DNA of 13,232 nucleotides, taken from the NCBI GenBank assembly GCA_937880075.1, contig CALFLM010000078.1:1-13232 (forward strand), read 5' to 3'. The notes below the pieces were generated by a model that did not search any database, had not been told where the DNA came from, and saw only the letters and a program-made list of their open reading frames with translations. Source of the stretch: an uncultured Romboutsia sp. (GTDB lineage: Bacteria > Bacillota > Clostridia > Peptostreptococcales > Peptostreptococcaceae). Each line of letters opens with the position of its first letter. The first letter of the stretch is position 1. The position numbers and the translations under genes were made by a program. This document shows, in pieces, positions 1 to 7,460 of the stretch.

Positions 1-64
1 TACAATAAATAATAAAATTATTTTATAATGTAGAATTATTATTAGAACATATATATTTATGTTA

Positions 65-165
65 TAAAATCTATAAAACAAACCCCCTTTAAAGTTAGTT
101 CTTAAATTAATCTTTAAAATAATAAAATCTATAATTTTTCTTATGTAGAATAGTTATAGATTTTA
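65..165. repeat. Three copies of a 12-bp sequence, two direct and one inverted
   Basis: TAAAATCTATAA occurs at 65-76 and 123-134 in direct orientation and as its reverse complement at 154-165. The second and third copies form the arms of the hairpin described at 120-168. The first copy stands alone. The repeats lie just past the 3' end of the 203-residue gene. They could be remnants of a duplicated terminator, or binding sites. In DNA this rich in A and T a 12-mer can recur by chance. Confidence 0.4.
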
Positions 166-168
166 TTA
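120..168 (-). terminator. AT-rich hairpin, probable terminator of the 203-residue gene
   Basis: Positions 120-134 and 154-168 are a perfect 15-bp inverted repeat around a 19-nt loop. On the minus strand the hairpin begins 36 nt after the stop codon at 205, and the stem is followed by TTTTAAAG. The stem contains only one G-C pair, so it is a weak example of an intrinsic terminator, but the perfect pairing and position favour that role. Confidence 0.5.
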
Positions 169-204
169 CTTTAGAAATTTTTCTTGTCTATTTAATAGTA
201 AAAC

Positions 205-816
205 TTATATAACCTTAAAAAGTTTACTTAAATTTATATCAACAAAGTCGATATCTAAATCTAATTTATCTGGTATTCTTATATTTTTGTTATCTTTAGT
301 TACTACTAATATTTTAGGAACTTCAAAGAATGGTATAGTTGATTTTTCTATTTTTTCTTCAATCTTATCATACTTAAATATATTAAAATTTTCATCTACG
401 TTTATATCAACTAAGATTTGTTTTAAATCATTATAATTGTCTACATACTCTATAAATAAATCATATATGGAGTTATCTACTTTAACATTTCTATAGAAAC
501 GTCTTACTTTATATCCTCCAGTTTCAAGCTTTATAGCCAGTTCTGAGCCAATTACTACTTTAAGTAGCTCTTTTCCTTTATACATTTTACTTCCATTTAA
601 ATAATATATATAGGTATTATCTCTATAACCGGAATAATTTAGATTACAAGGATATTTTCTTAAAGTATATTCATTACACATTTTTCTTAATGTTTTTTTA
701 AAAGGTTTTCTCGTATATCTTTTTCTTGTCCCAAAAAACTTTCCAACTTGTGATTCTGTTATACATCTAATCTTGCTAACTAGTATTAATATCTCTTTTT
801 CTACTCCTACCATCAT
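205..816 (-). CDS. Replication-relaxation-like protein (winged HTH), 203 aa
   Basis: The protein has no signal peptide or membrane segment and is probably cytoplasmic. Residues 6-70 look like a winged helix-turn-helix: helices around EILILVSKIRCITESQVGKF, then a very basic stretch with many K and R. Residues 80-165 alternate strand and helix. In order they hold DLFIEY, ILVDINVD and FKYDKI, the spacing seen in replication-relaxation (MobC-like) proteins of Firmicute mobile elements, whose C-terminal half has a degenerate nuclease-like fold. I know that family from pattern only, so the assignment is tentative. A GAGGAG site at 825-830 sits 8 nt before the ATG at 816; the in-frame ATG at 813 is also usable. 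The downstream hairpin at 120-168 probably ends the transcript. If correct, the gene is likely a remnant of an integrated element, because no relaxase or replication gene is visible nearby. It could also be a stand-alone transcription regulator. Confidence 0.5.
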   Translation of the reverse strand: MMVGVEKEILILVSKIRCITESQVGKFFGTRKRYTRKPFKKTLRKMCNEYTLRKYPCNLNYSGYRDNTYIYYLNGSKMYKGKELLKVVIGSELAIKLETGGYKVRRFYRNVKVDNSIYDLFIEYVDNYNDLKQILVDINVDENFNIFKYDKIEEKIEKSTIPFFEVPKILVVTKDNKNIRIPDKLDLDIDFVDINLSKLFKVI

Positions 817-1088
817 GTCAAAATCTCCTCGAAGTTATTATTTATTGGCTATAGTATCAATATATTAAACTAGTCCTTTAAAATTTACAGTTTTAATAAA
901 AAAATTCTCTTCACTTAAGAAACGTGTAAGCTAAATACTTCATGTCACAAACAATTGCATGCCTTTCTTGAAAAATTACATATAATAAGAGTTTTAAAAT
1001 TTTTTTCAATAAAAAATAAGTTTATTAATATTACTTACATTAAAGTTTATCAACACTTTTTAATGTACTATAAATATCCTTAAGCACA
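817..1088. other. Intergenic gap with no recognisable gene
   Basis: The gap between the 203-residue gene and the end of the 547-residue gene is 305 bases. It holds the Shine-Dalgarno site of the former (825-830) and the terminator of the latter (1089-1115). In between I see no open frame with a ribosome site, no tRNA and no strong secondary structure. The promoter of the 203-residue gene must lie here, but no good -35/-10 pair is evident. Confidence 0.6.
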
Positions 1089-1115
1089 AAAAATCGCATA
1101 TAAAATGCGATTTTT
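1089..1115 (-). terminator. Intrinsic terminator of the 547-residue gene
   Basis: AAAAATCGCAT at 1089-1099 pairs perfectly with ATGCGATTTTT at 1105-1115 around a 5-nt loop. The GC core and T-rich 3' arm on the minus strand make a classical intrinsic terminator. It starts 7 nt after the stop codon at 1122. Confidence 0.9.
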
Positions 1116-1121
1116 AATTGA

Positions 1122-2765
1122 TTATTGTTTAGTTTTATCTACTTCAACATTCAAAATGTTTAAATTATCAAATTCATTTATATCAACTAACCCCTTTGCT
1201 TCTTTTTGATAAGATAACTTAACTTTATCTCCAACTTGAGTTAAAGGAAGCTCAGATGATACTTTAGACATTGCATTAAATATTCTTGATGTATCACTAT
1301 CTATTGTTAAATAATAGAATGTATTACCATTTTGAACATCTTGATTTATTCTTGTTATTATACCTTCTATAGTTTGTTGTGTTTCATCATTTTCTAGCTT
1401 TATAGAGTTACCTTTTGATGCTAATGCTTCTCTATAGTTTCTTAAAGCTTCTTCTTTATTTTCACCAAGACCTAATACACTATAATCTTCAACTGATACA
1501 AAAGAAACCATCTTAACAAGACCTGCTTTATCCTTTAATGACATTACATATGTTGGTTTTCCAAGTATGTTATACATTACAGGGAAAGTAGCCTGATAAC
1601 TTTTCTCTTGTACTTTACCTTCAGCTGAAGTCATTGCTGCTGTTTCTGTAGCTCCAGGCTGTTTGTAAAGTTTAGCTTCCTTAGTACGTGTATCAACTAA
1701 CATAAATCCAATAGTAGATTCATCTCCACCTGCTGAAGTTATTCCAGTATACCAGTATGCTTTTCCATCTTTTCCGTACACTAAAGATGTACCTTCTGTT
1801 GCAACTAATACCCCTTCTTCCGATATAACTGAGTTTAAGAACCCTTTAACATATAATCCCCAGTCATTTATCTGATCTATCACAAATGATTCAGGTTGTA
1901 TTCTATCAATCCATTTTGGAGCATCTTTTATAGAATATCTTTTAGTTTCTCCAGTTGATGCATTAACTGTAGCTACTCCTATAGCATTTGCTCCACTATA
2001 TCCTACTTTATGTTCATATAAAGTAGTTACCCAATATGGATGTCCATTGTCATCTATTTCAAATGTAAAATCCGTCATACCTGCATTTACAATTCCTTTT
2101 AAGTACATATGTCTATGAAGGTCTTGTAAGAAGTATGCCTCTGGTTGATAAACTATTTTTACAGGCTTTTTATCTATATTTTGAACTAATCTAACATCTT
2201 GAGGATTACTTGCTGATACCATTACATATCCATCGGTACCATCAAGTGATGTTATCCATTTTATTATATCTCTATGTACAAGTGGTGCAACCCAGTATAA
2301 ATGCCCCTCTACATTTTGTATATGAAACTGTCCAAGTTTAGCTACACTTCCAAGAGCTGGATCTTCACCAATTTTTTTATCTCCAAGTCTCATAGCCATA
2401 TCTTCGTCAACTAAACGAATATCTGATACACTTACAGGACTTACATCTTTTGTGAATTTACTTTCTTTAACTTCACCTATTAAGTTTCTGTATGCTTTTG
2501 CATGTAATATTGGTGATGAAGTTATAAATGGTGCTACTATATTAAAAATTATTAATACAACAGCTATCCCAAAGTTGTATTTTGCTAATTTAGATGTGTG
2601 TTCTCCTCTATCTAGCATCATGTCCAATATTCCAGCTATTCCAAAGAATATTATCAAAACTGAAATAAAAGATAAAAAATCTAATCTTAATACTGGCAAT
2701 TTAATAAAAGAATATATAGCTACTATAATCGCTGCTATTCCATAAGTCTGTATGAATCTCTTCAT
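1122..2765 (-). CDS. Membrane protein of unknown function, 547 aa
   Basis: I do not recognise a named family with confidence. Three hydrophobic segments lie near the N-terminus (about 8-26, 30-51 and 64-84). The remaining 460 residues are soluble-looking and rich in beta strand. By orientation they would probably be extracytoplasmic, but this is inferred. Two stretches resemble each other: GHLYWVAPL near 155 and GHPYWVTTLYEH near 240. A third related one, GKAYWYTGI, lies near 335. So the soluble part may contain repeated PepSY-like or propeller-like units. Residues 465-547 (beginning TIEGII and including VGDKVKLSYQ) look like a small OB-type beta barrel. The start is well supported: AAAGGAG lies 7 nt before the ATG. 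The gene has its own -10 site and its own terminator, so it is probably monocistronic. The coding sequence is intact, and its even, conserved-looking composition suggests a core rather than a mobile gene. Confidence 0.85.
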   Translation of the reverse strand: MKRFIQTYGIAAIIVAIYSFIKLPVLRLDFLSFISVLIIFFGIAGILDMMLDRGEHTSKLAKYNFGIAVVLIIFNIVAPFITSSPILHAKAYRNLIGEVKESKFTKDVSPVSVSDIRLVDEDMAMRLGDKKIGEDPALGSVAKLGQFHIQNVEGHLYWVAPLVHRDIIKWITSLDGTDGYVMVSASNPQDVRLVQNIDKKPVKIVYQPEAYFLQDLHRHMYLKGIVNAGMTDFTFEIDDNGHPYWVTTLYEHKVGYSGANAIGVATVNASTGETKRYSIKDAPKWIDRIQPESFVIDQINDWGLYVKGFLNSVISEEGVLVATEGTSLVYGKDGKAYWYTGITSAGGDESTIGFMLVDTRTKEAKLYKQPGATETAAMTSAEGKVQEKSYQATFPVMYNILGKPTYVMSLKDKAGLVKMVSFVSVEDYSVLGLGENKEEALRNYREALASKGNSIKLENDETQQTIEGIITRINQDVQNGNTFYYLTIDSDTSRIFNAMSKVSSELPLTQVGDKVKLSYQKEAKGLVDINEFDNLNILNVEVDKTKQ

Positions 2766-2802
2766 TTGGTACTCCTTTCACCCACAATTAGTTATTATTA
2801 CT

Positions 2803-2808
2803 ATTATA
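2803..2808 (-). promoter_or_regulatory. Possible -10 box for the 547-residue gene
   Basis: On the minus strand TATAAT occurs 38 nt before the ATG, within GTATATAATAG. No good TTGACA-like -35 is present at 17 nt; the upstream stretch is T-rich and runs into the neighbouring terminator. The call rests on the exact -10 and its position. Confidence 0.4.
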
Positions 2809-2825
2809 TACATATTTTGTAAAAA

Positions 2826-2861
2826 AATAAACACCCCTTAAGTATCTAAGAGGTGTTTATT
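2826..2861 (-). terminator. Intrinsic terminator of the YiiX-like gene
   Basis: AATAAACACC at 2826-2835 pairs with GGTGTTTATT at 2852-2861. The inner bases CTTA and TAAG extend the stem beyond a mismatch. On the minus strand the stem is followed by TTTTTT. It begins immediately after the TAG stop codon at 2862, so terminator and gene end abut. Confidence 0.88.
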
Positions 2862-3428
2862 CTATACTTTTACAACTTCTCCAATATTATGAACTTTATC
2901 CTTTTCATAATACTTAGATAGTAATCCTTCATATTCTAGCTCTAGGTCATCCAAATCATAAAAGTCATTTGGCCTAACTTGATGAGGTTCTTTATCTAAT
3001 ATATTTATCTCACTTCTTTGTAACATATCTGCTACAAAGTTAGAACATACATATTTATAATCTTTTTTTCTAGGTTTATTTACAGATAGGTATACAAGAG
3101 CTTTTACATCATATGCATATTGTTTTCTATTAGCACTGACATTATATATATTTTCTTTTAACTTTTCATATTGTCTTTCTGTTACCGTTAACGAGTACAC
3201 TCTACACATAGTATTAGTTCTTATAGCGTATAAGCCTTCATTTATATTTTCTTCTACAAATCCTGCAAATATCGGTGTTTTAGGATTTAATCTTCCAAAA
3301 GAATACATAGGCCTTAAATATTCATTTAAAGCTATAGATACATGTGCGTATGGGGTTTTACTTATATTTCTAATTAAACAAGATAAAAATGTACCTGTAA
3401 ATGTAGTAACTATATATATCTTCTTCAT
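2862..3428 (-). CDS. YiiX-like permuted papain/NlpC-fold hydrolase, 188 aa
   Basis: The protein shows the residue order of circularly permuted NlpC/P60 (YiiX/YebB-type) enzymes. A histidine comes first, in YAHVSIAL (H29), after an N-terminal strand and a helix of the type TFTGTFLSCLIRNISKTPYAH. The nucleophile cysteine comes late, in YVCSNFVADML (C128) at the start of a helix. SFG at 43-45 matches the strand that follows the histidine. Family members hydrolyse amide or thioester bonds, or act on lipids as LRAT-like enzymes; the substrate here cannot be inferred. There is no signal peptide, so it probably acts in the cytoplasm. A GAGGGGG site lies about 6 nt before the ATG. The gene has its own terminator and a TATAAT on the minus strand at 3476-3481, so it is probably monocistronic. 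The family assignment rests on the two catalytic motifs and the size. Confidence 0.72.
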   Translation of the reverse strand: MKKIYIVTTFTGTFLSCLIRNISKTPYAHVSIALNEYLRPMYSFGRLNPKTPIFAGFVEENINEGLYAIRTNTMCRVYSLTVTERQYEKLKENIYNVSANRKQYAYDVKALVYLSVNKPRKKDYKYVCSNFVADMLQRSEINILDKEPHQVRPNDFYDLDDLELEYEGLLSKYYEKDKVHNIGEVVKV

Positions 3429-3952
3429 AGTCTTCCCCCTCTTCTATTTTAAGTACAACTAAATTATTCTATCATATTATATACATAATTACAAGTTATT
3501 TATTGTTTATTTTGAAATCATATTTATTCATAGAGTTAATTAAGTTATTAATTTCTATTTGTAAGCCTATAATTATGCTATTGTTTTCTATTGTGATATT
3601 TTATAAAGTCATTAGTGACATTTATTATTTATCTATTATAATAATATTATTGTTTATTGTAAATGGTATTTTATTCATATTTTTTCTAATGATTTACTTA
3701 AAATTGTATTATTTATATTAATTTTACATACCTTTGCATTTGTTAAAATAAATTTTAAATTTATATTTTCTACACTTGGTATTTAATTTATTTCTATTTG
3801 AGTATTTGTTCCCATTTTTATTTTATGGTCATATTTTTTTAAAATTTGTACAATAATCTTAAATATAGTATATACTAACTATTTTGTTATTAATATAGAG
3901 TAATTATGTCTTTATTTTTTATTCATCTTAGATTAAAATTAATAATATGTGT
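3429..3952. other. Long AT-rich intergenic gap upstream of glnS
   Basis: The distance between the two divergent genes is 579 bases. It holds the ribosome site and a possible -10 (TATAAT on the minus strand, 3476-3481) of the YiiX-like gene. Near its right end is the hairpin described at 3953-3975. I see no T-box (no AGGGTGG-type element), no tRNA and no known riboswitch core. The open frame at 3503-3721 has a TTG start, no ribosome site and a composition expected of random AT-rich DNA. Confidence 0.6.
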
Positions 3953-3975
3953 TATAGTACCCTTTACGTACTATA
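3953..3975 (+). promoter_or_regulatory. Perfect 8-bp inverted repeat just upstream of glnS
   Basis: TATAGTAC at 3953-3960 and GTACTATA at 3968-3975 are exact reverse complements around the 7-nt CCTTTAC. The repeat ends 32 nt before the glnS start. The left arm contains TATAGT, which could itself be the -10 box. In that case the repeat would be an operator overlapping the promoter. If transcription starts further upstream it would be a leader hairpin. The sequence alone does not decide between these. Confidence 0.55.
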
Positions 3976-4007
3976 TAGAAATTTAATAAATTGAGAGGTA
4001 TTATATA

Positions 4008-5672
4008 ATGTCAAATGAAACTAATTCATCTAACTTTATAAAAAACATTGTTATAAATGATTTAGAAACTGGAAAACATGATAGCATTATAACTCGTTTT
4101 CCACCTGAGCCAAATGGTTACTTACATATCGGACATGCCAAAAGTATATGCTTAAACTTTGGACTTGCAAAAGAGTTTAACGGAAAAGTTAATTTAAGAT
4201 TTGATGATACAAATCCTTTAAAAGAAGACGTAGAATACGTAAACTCTATAAAAGAAGATGTTAAATGGTTAGGGTTTGACTGGAATAACCTATACTTTGC
4301 ATCTGATTACTTTGAAGAAATGTATAATAGAGCTATTCTTTTAATAAAAAAAGGTAAAGCTTACGTATGTGACTTAACATTTGAAGAAATGAGAGAATAT
4401 CGTGGTACTTTAACAGAGCCAGGTAAAGAAAGTCCTTACAGAAATAGATCTGTTGAGGAAAACTTAGATTTATTTGAAAGAATGAAAAATGGAGAATTTA
4501 AAGATGGAGAAAAGGTACTTAGAGCTAAAATAGATATGTCTTCTCCTAATATAAACTTTAGAGACCCTGTAATATATAGAATTGCTCATTCTACTCATCA
4601 CAATACTGGTGATAAATGGTGTATATACCCAATGTATGCCTTTGCTCATCCACTAGAAGATGCTATAGAAGGAATAACTCACTCTATATGTACATTAGAG
4701 TTTGAAGACCAAAGACCATTATACGATTGGGTTGTTAGAGAATGTGAAATGGAAGCTACTCCAAGACAAATAGAGTTTGCTAGACTTAATCTTACAAATA
4801 CTGTTATGAGTAAGAGAAAATTAAAGCAACTTGTTGATGAAGGTGTTACTGATGGATGGGATGACCCTCGTATGCCTACTATATCAGGTTTCAGACGTAG
4901 AGGATATACTGCTGATGCTATACGTAAGTTCTGTAGTGAAATTGGTGTATCTAAGGCTGATTCAAAAGTTGATAGTCAAATGCTTGATTTCTTCGTAAGA
5001 GAAGACTTACAAACTAAAGCTCCTCTTGCTATGGGTATTTTAAATCCACTTAAATTAGTTATAACAAATTACCCTGAAGGTCAAACTGAAATGATAGAAC
5101 TTGAAAATAATGCAAAAGACGAAACTAAAGGAACTAGATTAGTGCCATTTGGTAGAGAGTTATATATTGAACAAGAAGACTTTATGGAAGAGCCTGTGAA
5201 AAAATACTTTAGACTATTCCCAGGAAATGAAGTTCGTTTAAAGGGAGCTTACTTTGTTAAGTGTACTGATGTTATAAAAGATGAAAATGGAAATATAGTT
5301 GAAGTACATTGTACTTACGACCCAGAAACTAAGAGTGGTTCAGGATTTACAGGACGTAAAGTAAAATCTACTATACATTGGGTAGAAGCAAATACTGCTA
5401 TTCCTTGTGAATTTAGATTATATGAACCATTAATACTTGATGATGCTCCAGAAAATGAAGGAAAGCACTTCTTAGAGCAAATAAATCCAAACTCTATGGA
5501 AATATTACAAGGATTTGCTGAGCCTACTCAAATAAAAGATTCAAAACCACTAGATAAATTCCAATTTGTAAGAAATGGATTCTTCTCTGTTGATACAAAA
5601 TATACTACAGATGATAAATTAGTATTTAATAGAGTTGTGCCATTAAAAAGTTCTTTCAAACCAGGAAAATAG
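4008..5672 (+). CDS. glnS: Glutaminyl-tRNA synthetase
   Basis: This enzyme attaches glutamine to tRNA(Gln) in the cytoplasm using ATP. The class I signatures are at the expected places: RFPPEPNGYLHIGH at 30-43, with HIGH at 40-43, and VMSKRKL (the KMSKS loop) at about 266-272. In between are LRFDDTNP and the acceptor-binding region with DKWCIYPMYAFAHPLEDAIEGITHS. The C-terminal half is the two-barrel anticodon-binding region typical of bacterial GlnRS, including GSGFTGRKVKSTIHWV. The length of 554 residues equals that of the E. coli enzyme, as I recall it, and HIGH is at the same position. GAGAGG lies about 9 nt before the ATG. The gene is flanked by an upstream inverted repeat and a large downstream hairpin and is probably transcribed alone. 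Many Firmicutes make Gln-tRNA indirectly through GatCAB, so a GlnRS of this type suggests an old horizontal acquisition known in Clostridia. Confidence 0.98.
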   Translation: MSNETNSSNFIKNIVINDLETGKHDSIITRFPPEPNGYLHIGHAKSICLNFGLAKEFNGKVNLRFDDTNPLKEDVEYVNSIKEDVKWLGFDWNNLYFASDYFEEMYNRAILLIKKGKAYVCDLTFEEMREYRGTLTEPGKESPYRNRSVEENLDLFERMKNGEFKDGEKVLRAKIDMSSPNINFRDPVIYRIAHSTHHNTGDKWCIYPMYAFAHPLEDAIEGITHSICTLEFEDQRPLYDWVVRECEMEATPRQIEFARLNLTNTVMSKRKLKQLVDEGVTDGWDDPRMPTISGFRRRGYTADAIRKFCSEIGVSKADSKVDSQMLDFFVREDLQTKAPLAMGILNPLKLVITNYPEGQTEMIELENNAKDETKGTRLVPFGRELYIEQEDFMEEPVKKYFRLFPGNEVRLKGAYFVKCTDVIKDENGNIVEVHCTYDPETKSGSGFTGRKVKSTIHWVEANTAIPCEFRLYEPLILDDAPENEGKHFLEQINPNSMEILQGFAEPTQIKDSKPLDKFQFVRNGFFSVDTKYTTDDKLVFNRVVPLKSSFKPGK

Positions 5673-5684
5673 TATTTAATATAT

Positions 5685-5790
5685 AAAAGGGGCTGTCGCA
5701 TTAAGAGTAAATAATACAATATATAGTTATGCATAATTTGAATTAAAACAACATATTGTATATAATTTTTTTAGTGCGATAGCCCCTTTT
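5685..5790 (+). terminator. Long stem-loop after glnS, probably a bidirectional terminator
   Basis: The 20-nt arms 5685-5704 and 5771-5790 pair over their whole length. Eighteen pairs are Watson-Crick and two are G-U in the plus-strand RNA; in the minus-strand RNA those two would be A-C mismatches. A second inverted repeat inside (ATACAATAT at 5714-5722, ATATTGTAT at 5753-5761) extends the fold. The outer arm ends CCCCTTTT, which provides the U-tract. The hairpin begins 12 nt after the glnS stop. It lies 28 nt beyond the stop of the convergent lipid-kinase gene, so it could serve both. Its size and GGGGCTGTCGCA-type ends also resemble a short transposon-derived element. Confidence 0.82.
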
Positions 5791-5817
5791 GATTTAATTA
5801 TTTTAATTATAAACTTA

Positions 5818-6705
5818 TTATTTTACACCTAATATATCTAATCCACCTTCTATACATTTTATATGTAGCGGAAAGTCAGGTCCCTTTTCACCATCAATAT
5901 CTGTAATTAATTTATCTGCACATTCAATGTATATTTCCTTAGTTTTAAAATATAATATATTGTCCTCATTTAAATTATCTAAATGCTCTCCCTTTAATAC
6001 ATTTATAAATACTGGTATAGATTTTGGAATTGGCATATCTTTAAAAATAATGACATCTAAATATCCATCATCTAACTTTGCTTTATATGCTAAATTTAAA
6101 TTTCCTGCCGTTTTTCCATTAAAAACCAACATAAGATACATGTTTCCTTTATATTCTACTTCCTCAGATTTTACTTTTATATTAAAAGCTCTAAGATGAA
6201 GTGCTTCCTCTATTCCAGCTATATAGTATGCTACTTTTCCCATATAGTTTTTAAAATCAGGATTTATCTTTTGAGATACATCTGTAAACATACCTGCACT
6301 TGCTACATTTATAAAATACTTATCATTTATTTTTCCTATATCAAAATTTCTTGACTTAGAATTTATAATATTTTTTGTTGCTTTTTTTATATCAAATTCT
6401 AATCCAAGAGAGTGTGCAAAATCATTAGCCGTGCCAACTGGAAGTATTCCAACTGGCAGATTTATATTTAGATTTTTCATAGTATTTATTACTATGTCTA
6501 TTGTTCCATCTCCACCTGCTATTACTAAATGCTCATATGTATCATCTATATCTAAAAAGGCTTTATCTATACACTCATTTTTGTCTATTCTATATGGTAT
6601 AAGTGTAATGTTATACTTTTGATATATACTTATTATAAAATCTAAGCTATTTACTATGGATTTTTCACCTGAATTTGGGTTGTATATAAATTTTGCTTTT
6701 CTCAT
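5818..6705 (-). CDS. Diacylglycerol/lipid kinase family protein, 295 aa
   Basis: The protein belongs to the DAGK-catalytic (DgkB/YegS/LCB5-like) family, whose members use ATP to phosphorylate a lipid alcohol at the inner face of the membrane. NPNSG at 9-13 opens the nucleotide-binding domain and is followed by VIAGGDGT, with GGDGT at 64-68. ILPVGTANDFAHSLGL near 87-102 completes the ATP site. A second, beta-rich domain begins around 125 with NVASAGMF and includes FNGKTAGNL and DDGYLDVIIF. The C-terminal part contains DIDGEKGP, matching the D-G-E motif of the family. The length is normal and the frame intact. The start is supported by AAGGAGG 4-5 nt upstream. Substrate cannot be told from the sequence; diacylglycerol recycling (DgkB-like) is the usual role in Firmicutes, while YegS-like enzymes may use phosphatidylglycerol. 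It shares the terminator region with glnS, convergently. Confidence 0.93.
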   Translation of the reverse strand: MRKAKFIYNPNSGEKSIVNSLDFIISIYQKYNITLIPYRIDKNECIDKAFLDIDDTYEHLVIAGGDGTIDIVINTMKNLNINLPVGILPVGTANDFAHSLGLEFDIKKATKNIINSKSRNFDIGKINDKYFINVASAGMFTDVSQKINPDFKNYMGKVAYYIAGIEEALHLRAFNIKVKSEEVEYKGNMYLMLVFNGKTAGNLNLAYKAKLDDGYLDVIIFKDMPIPKSIPVFINVLKGEHLDNLNEDNILYFKTKEIYIECADKLITDIDGEKGPDFPLHIKCIEGGLDILGVK

Positions 6706-6748
6706 GAAACCTCCTTAAAACTTAACCTTTATGATATATTATATATAT

Positions 6749-6765
6749 AAAAGGATATACCTTTT
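6749..6765 (-). terminator. Weak hairpin after the LUD-domain gene
   Basis: AAAAGG and CCTTTT pair over 6 bp around a 5-nt loop, about 20 nt beyond the LUD gene's stop on the minus strand. What follows is TATATATA rather than a clean U-tract, so termination here may be partial, with some read-through into the lipid-kinase gene. Confidence 0.3.
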
Positions 6766-6785
6766 TTATTATAACCTTTATTTTA

Positions 6786-7427
6786 TTAATAACCAAAGTT
6801 TTCATTTAAAAATATTACATGAATTCTACCTGCAGTTCTTTGTCTTTTTATAACTGTGTACTCACAGCATATTCTATCTGGGCTACTACAATCCATACAA
6901 TATCCTTTTATCTTACATGGTGTATTAGTATTTAGTCTTTTAGCATTAGCAGGAGCACACATACTTTTATTACGCTCTACAGCTTCATTAATATTTTTTA
7001 CTATTTTGTTAACCCCAACTACTACTATAACTTTTTCTGGTCCATAAAGCATGGCTGCTACCCTATTTCCATTACCATCTACATTGTACAATTCTCCATC
7101 TTCTGTTATAGCATTAGTACTAGTAAAGAAGGCATCTGCACTAAAAGTCTTTCTGTATAATTCTTTTAAATCTTTTCTAGTTAAATTCTCTTCATATCTA
7201 TCCAGAAAATTAAATCTTTTACTTCTTAAATAGTCTATAACACCTGTTTCAAATAATGTCATTGATCCTCCACAACTAACTGTGTCCCCTTCATTTATAA
7301 GCTCATCTATTATTTTAATAAGTTCCTCTTTATCACTTGCAAAGTAACCTTTCATATTATTATCTTCTAATGATTTTATTGTGTTTTTTATTTTAGTTTC
7401 ATTTACCCAAGATACATATTTATCCAT
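6786..7427 (-). CDS. LUD-domain protein (LutC/YkgG-like), 213 aa
   Basis: This is a single-domain member of the LUD family (formerly DUF162), related to the LutB/LutC subunits of lactate utilisation. Stand-alone clostridial members have no established reaction. Visible family motifs are SCGGSMTLFETG at 51-62, SADAFFTSTNAITEDGELYNVDGNGNRVA from 96 to 124, and GPEKVIVVVGVNKIV at 129-143. The cysteine-rich tail has C157, C171, C177, C180, C187 and C188 within CAPANAKRLNT and GYCMDCSSPDRICC. That tail is typical of this subgroup and might hold a metal or iron-sulphur centre. It lacks the 4Fe-4S ferredoxin modules of LutB, and no lutA-like gene is next to it, so a complete Lut complex is not supported here. 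GGGGAGG 7 nt before the ATG fixes the start, and TATAAT at 7461-7466 is a plausible -10. The protein is soluble, with no signal peptide. Confidence 0.92.
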   Translation of the reverse strand: MDKYVSWVNETKIKNTIKSLEDNNMKGYFASDKEELIKIIDELINEGDTVSCGGSMTLFETGVIDYLRSKRFNFLDRYEENLTRKDLKELYRKTFSADAFFTSTNAITEDGELYNVDGNGNRVAAMLYGPEKVIVVVGVNKIVKNINEAVERNKSMCAPANAKRLNTNTPCKIKGYCMDCSSPDRICCEYTVIKRQRTAGRIHVIFLNENFGY

Positions 7428-7460
7428 AAATAATCCTCCCCAGTGTTAATGTTTTATATA

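Noticed and set aside
1..90. Minus-strand open frame after AAAGGGGG at 81-89
   Set aside because: The only start is a TTG too close to the purine tract, and the translated sequence is AT-rich noise running off the edge.
3503..3721. Open frame for a 72-residue hydrophobic protein, plus strand
   Set aside because: It starts with TTG, has no ribosome site, and its I/L/F/Y-rich sequence is what random AT-rich DNA gives. It ends without a terminator.
3722..4007. T-box riboswitch before glnS
   Set aside because: No AGGGTGG-type antiterminator sequence, specifier stem or terminator hairpin was found; only the short palindrome is present.
6786..7427. LutB-like iron-sulphur subunit of lactate oxidation
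   Set aside because: The cysteines follow the stand-alone LUD pattern, not CxxCxxCxxxC ferredoxin modules, and no lutA or lutC partner is adjacent.
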